This document shows positions 6,501-7,102 of a stretch of 7,102 nt of DNA, one piece after another (within the stretch, counting starts at the first letter, position 1; each line of letters opens with the position of its first letter). The position numbers and the translations under genes were made by a program. Origin of the DNA: Chlamydiota bacterium (GTDB taxonomy: Bacteria; Chlamydiota; Chlamydiia; Chlamydiales; Rhabdochlamydiaceae); NCBI GenBank assembly GCA_016866585.1, contig VGMB01000079.1:1-7102 (forward strand). The letters run 5' to 3'. The notes beneath the pieces are model-generated. The model had not been told where the DNA came from. It made no database searches and worked only from the letters and a program-made list of their open reading frames with translations.

Positions 6501-7102
6501 ATTGACTCAAGCAGAGTAGTAGAAGAGGTGTTTTTTATTGTATATACGTAGACGACATTAGCTCCTACCTGCGGCTTGGCTATATCAATAGTACTTAAAA
6601 TTTCCTGAACTTTTTGTAGAGAAGGGGCGTCTCCGGTAAAAACAAAATGATTGTTCATTGAAACCCAACGAGCAGACTCAAGAGTATTGATTAAAGCTGG
6701 GTTAGAAAGACCTCCATTCTTTAGATTGGAAGTGGTCTCATTTAGAGAAGACTGTATTTCTTTTCCTGTTTTATATTTTGGAGTATAAATCAAAAAGTTG
6801 TTCTTGGTATCAAGTTCTGCTGTTGTAGGGGTATCTATAGAATTGATAATTTCCTGCACTTTCTGTAATGAAGCGCTATCGCCAGTAATTAGTATGTTGT
6901 TGTTATTTGAGGCCCATCGAGCAGATTCTAATGCGGATATTACAGATTGGTTAGTAAGCCCACCATTTTTTAAGTTTTTGGCAGTTTCTTTTAGAGAAGA
7001 TTCTATTTCTTTTCCTGTTTTATATTTTGGAGTATAAATCAAAAAGTTGTTCTTGGTATCAAGTTCTGCTGTTGTAGGGGTATCTATAGAATTGATAATT
7101 TC
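3584..7102 (-). CDS. Secretin (GspD/PilQ superfamily) with at least ten tandem N-domain repeats, 5' end missing
   Basis: Secretins form the outer-membrane channel of type II and III secretion and type IV pili. The reading frame is open to the right edge (1172 visible residues), so signal peptide and true start are not seen; TTG at 7042 is an internal leucine codon of a repeat, not a start. Visible residues 1-846 are tandem secretin N-domains. The barrel domain spans about 847-1129: VFIEVLVVET at its start, MNPKIITQDGHTSTIFVGQNIPF in the middle (cited by span 965-987), YRDVGVNLTITP near 1014-1025, and the family signature GIPCLGGLPVVGALF at 1094-1108, ending VRPIII. A Ser/Thr/Pro/Gly-rich loop occupies about 880-930. 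The last 43 residues are an acidic, helical tail (EEEEAMYKED...), where some secretins bind pilotins. It is the first visible gene of the overlapping operon. Which system it serves is unclear: no secretion ATPase, platform protein or pseudopilin is in view. Known GspD proteins have about four periplasmic domains, so this one is exceptionally extended. Confidence 0.95.
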   Translation of the reverse strand, partial: EIINSIDTPTTAELDTKNNFLIYTPKYKTGKEIESSLKETAKNLKNGGLTNQSVISALESARWASNNNNILITGDSASLQKVQEIINSIDTPTTAELDTKNNFLIYTPKYKTGKEIQSSLNETTSNLKNGGLSNPALINTLESARWVSMNNHFVFTGDAPSLQKVQEILSTIDIAKPQVGANVVYVYTIKNTSSTTLLESIKNMAQTVQDEQLANALKEGKWIPETNSIVFNAPQPIIDKIQSIMPTLDISFGKKELGKNNFLIYTPKYESGSELKKAVSEMSSTLKNSGLSNPHLIAALDSIKWIPSSNSLVFTGDSESLQKVQDIINTIDMQSAANEKMDSFIYKPSYASQKQLQDSLNKFASSLEENTPSDNNLKRTIENAQWIDGSNSVLFRGPQSSLTRLKEILANIDTAQGYTTTAAKSFFLYKLKYAQGNVVVENLKNLSNMLQSSDPSYKTISQTIEELKWVKENNTILITGTSTQIDQVKALIDDFDIPSSSGAPITPKSEFFIYKPTKQTPEEMQKSLKMLSKDLEQSGLVDQDLIHTINSSKLIPASNSILFTGTTQSLEKLKPLLENIDTANAYAGSVHEIGQSTFLVYKIKQADPTTLIAAMKNFASNLGQLTTQDNEVIDVINKSKYIKDTNSILFTGSPKTLNQVEALAEKFDIPSEGSVTQDSSYVVYNPKFQKGAELISILNEFMNNLKSSGVTDPSLYEAITNLKYIDKTNSLIITGSQASIEKIEQLLAKFDIAGKVSSEPSISTLDTTNFLIYKLQYHKGAEILKALKDISASLEKSATDTNKNLLQVIGSLQWIEVTNSLITSGDAEILAKLKELIQSVDVPLRQVFIEVLVVETSLYNSQNFGLQWGSQLQYLNKTIGAMGNFPLPPGTASALGDQSLNTTPPISSQIQSTTAANPPSQGTGSSTSIPFTSGFDLGVIGDIIMHKGKSFLSLGSLVNALQVDRDATIVMNPKIITQDGHTSTIFVGQNIPFTGSFVSNTGSNATVQTSNIEYRDVGVNLTITPTLGTNNVITMQITQDISEQVPSTTSVSGSTVTGIQTSHTSMNTRVHVPDNHFLVLSGMIQNSKTNFRSGIPCLGGLPVVGALFAQNDRATTKTNVIIFVRPIIIDSFEDYDRLTEEEEAMYKEDVTLQILKEEFDEATEKIKALSNE
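6755..6853. repeat. 99-base perfect direct repeat, inner copy
   Basis: This stretch is identical base for base to 7004-7102, at an offset of 249 bases (83 codons). It covers the end of R1 and the start of R2. Bases 6752 and 6754 are the first mismatches on the left side. Outside the identical block the two units are clearly diverged, so the identity is younger than the units or is an assembly product. Confidence 0.97.
7004..7102. repeat. 99-base perfect direct repeat, copy at the window edge
   Basis: This is identical to 6755-6853 and runs to the very last base of the window, so the true length of the identity is unknown. It encodes the end of the partial upstream unit and the start of R1 (visible residues 1-33). 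Confidence 0.97.

Larger units (their letters stand above)
4565..7102 (-). repeat. Tandem array of secretin N-domain repeats (ten complete plus one partial)
   Basis: Each unit starts with an [FLVY]-hydrophobic-Y-K/T-P-like strand (LIYTPKY, FIYKPSY, FLYKLKY, LVYKIKQ). It continues with a helix, a conserved W/Y/L-I-x-x-x-N-S/N-hydrophobic strand and a TG[DST] turn, and ends in a helix closing with [IFV]D. In transcription order the units are R1 7042-6794, R2 6793-6551, R3 6550-6317, R4 6316-6074, R5 6073-5825, R6 5824-5570, R7 5569-5309, R8 5308-5060, R9 5059-4793 and R10 4792-4565. The tail of a further unit occupies 7102-7043. Lengths are 83, 81, 78, 81, 83, 85, 87, 83, 89 and 76 residues. 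R1 and R2 are clearly the most alike, and R4 is next closest; R3 is the most divergent and lacks the TG turn (FNAPQP). R10 leads directly into the barrel domain and occupies the N3 position. Confidence 0.92.

Noticed and set aside
7040..7042. TTG as a possible start of the secretin gene
   Set aside because: The codon is the leucine of the repeat motif FLIYTPKY, and the frame stays open with repeat sequence to the window edge, so the true start is further upstream.
4565..7102. CRISPR-like or non-coding satellite reading of the regular repeats
   Set aside because: The spacing is a multiple of three, a single long reading frame runs through all units, and conservation follows protein positions; these are coding domain repeats.

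Overview
The window is AT-rich, gene-dense bacterial DNA with five protein genes: two on the plus strand at the left (a helicase end and the GTPase der) and three on the minus strand at the right (secretin, TPR lipoprotein, YidD-like protein). A secretin and a predicted lipoprotein point to a bacterium with an outer membrane. The flavour of the SNF2 helicase, the Der protein and the secreted YidD-like protein suggests the Chlamydiota/PVC group, perhaps an environmental chlamydia. This assignment rests on recalled resemblance, not on a search, so treat it as moderate to low confidence.

Layout. Positions 1-563 hold the C-terminal end of a SNF2/SWI2-type helicase whose start lies left of the window. 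A 162-base gap (564-725) carries probable promoter elements for der, which follows at 726-2204 and encodes the double-GTPase ribosome assembly factor. A strong hairpin at 2212-2242 separates der from the converging minus-strand operon. In transcription order that operon is: a very long secretin (7102 down to 3584, 5' end outside the window), a TPR-containing putative lipoprotein (3591-2611) and a secreted YidD-like protein (2621-2238). The junctions overlap by 8 and 11 bases, and neither downstream gene has a good ribosome binding site, so translational coupling is likely.

The striking part is the secretin. Its outer-membrane barrel domain is ordinary, but it is preceded by at least ten complete tandem secretin N-domain repeats of about 78-89 residues, with an eleventh entering from the window edge; known GspD proteins have about four periplasmic domains. 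The repeats nearest the edge share a perfect 99-base match that runs exactly to the last base of the window. That may reflect recent expansion or gene conversion, and also looks like an assembly break. A terminator-like hairpin with a T-run lies inside the signal-peptide codons of the lipoprotein gene and could set the ratio of secretin to downstream products.

Working model (inference): the three minus-strand genes form an envelope module, with an unusually long secretin channel, a TPR lipoprotein that could act as a PilF-like pilotin or scaffold, and an exported YidD variant that has lost the usual cysteines.
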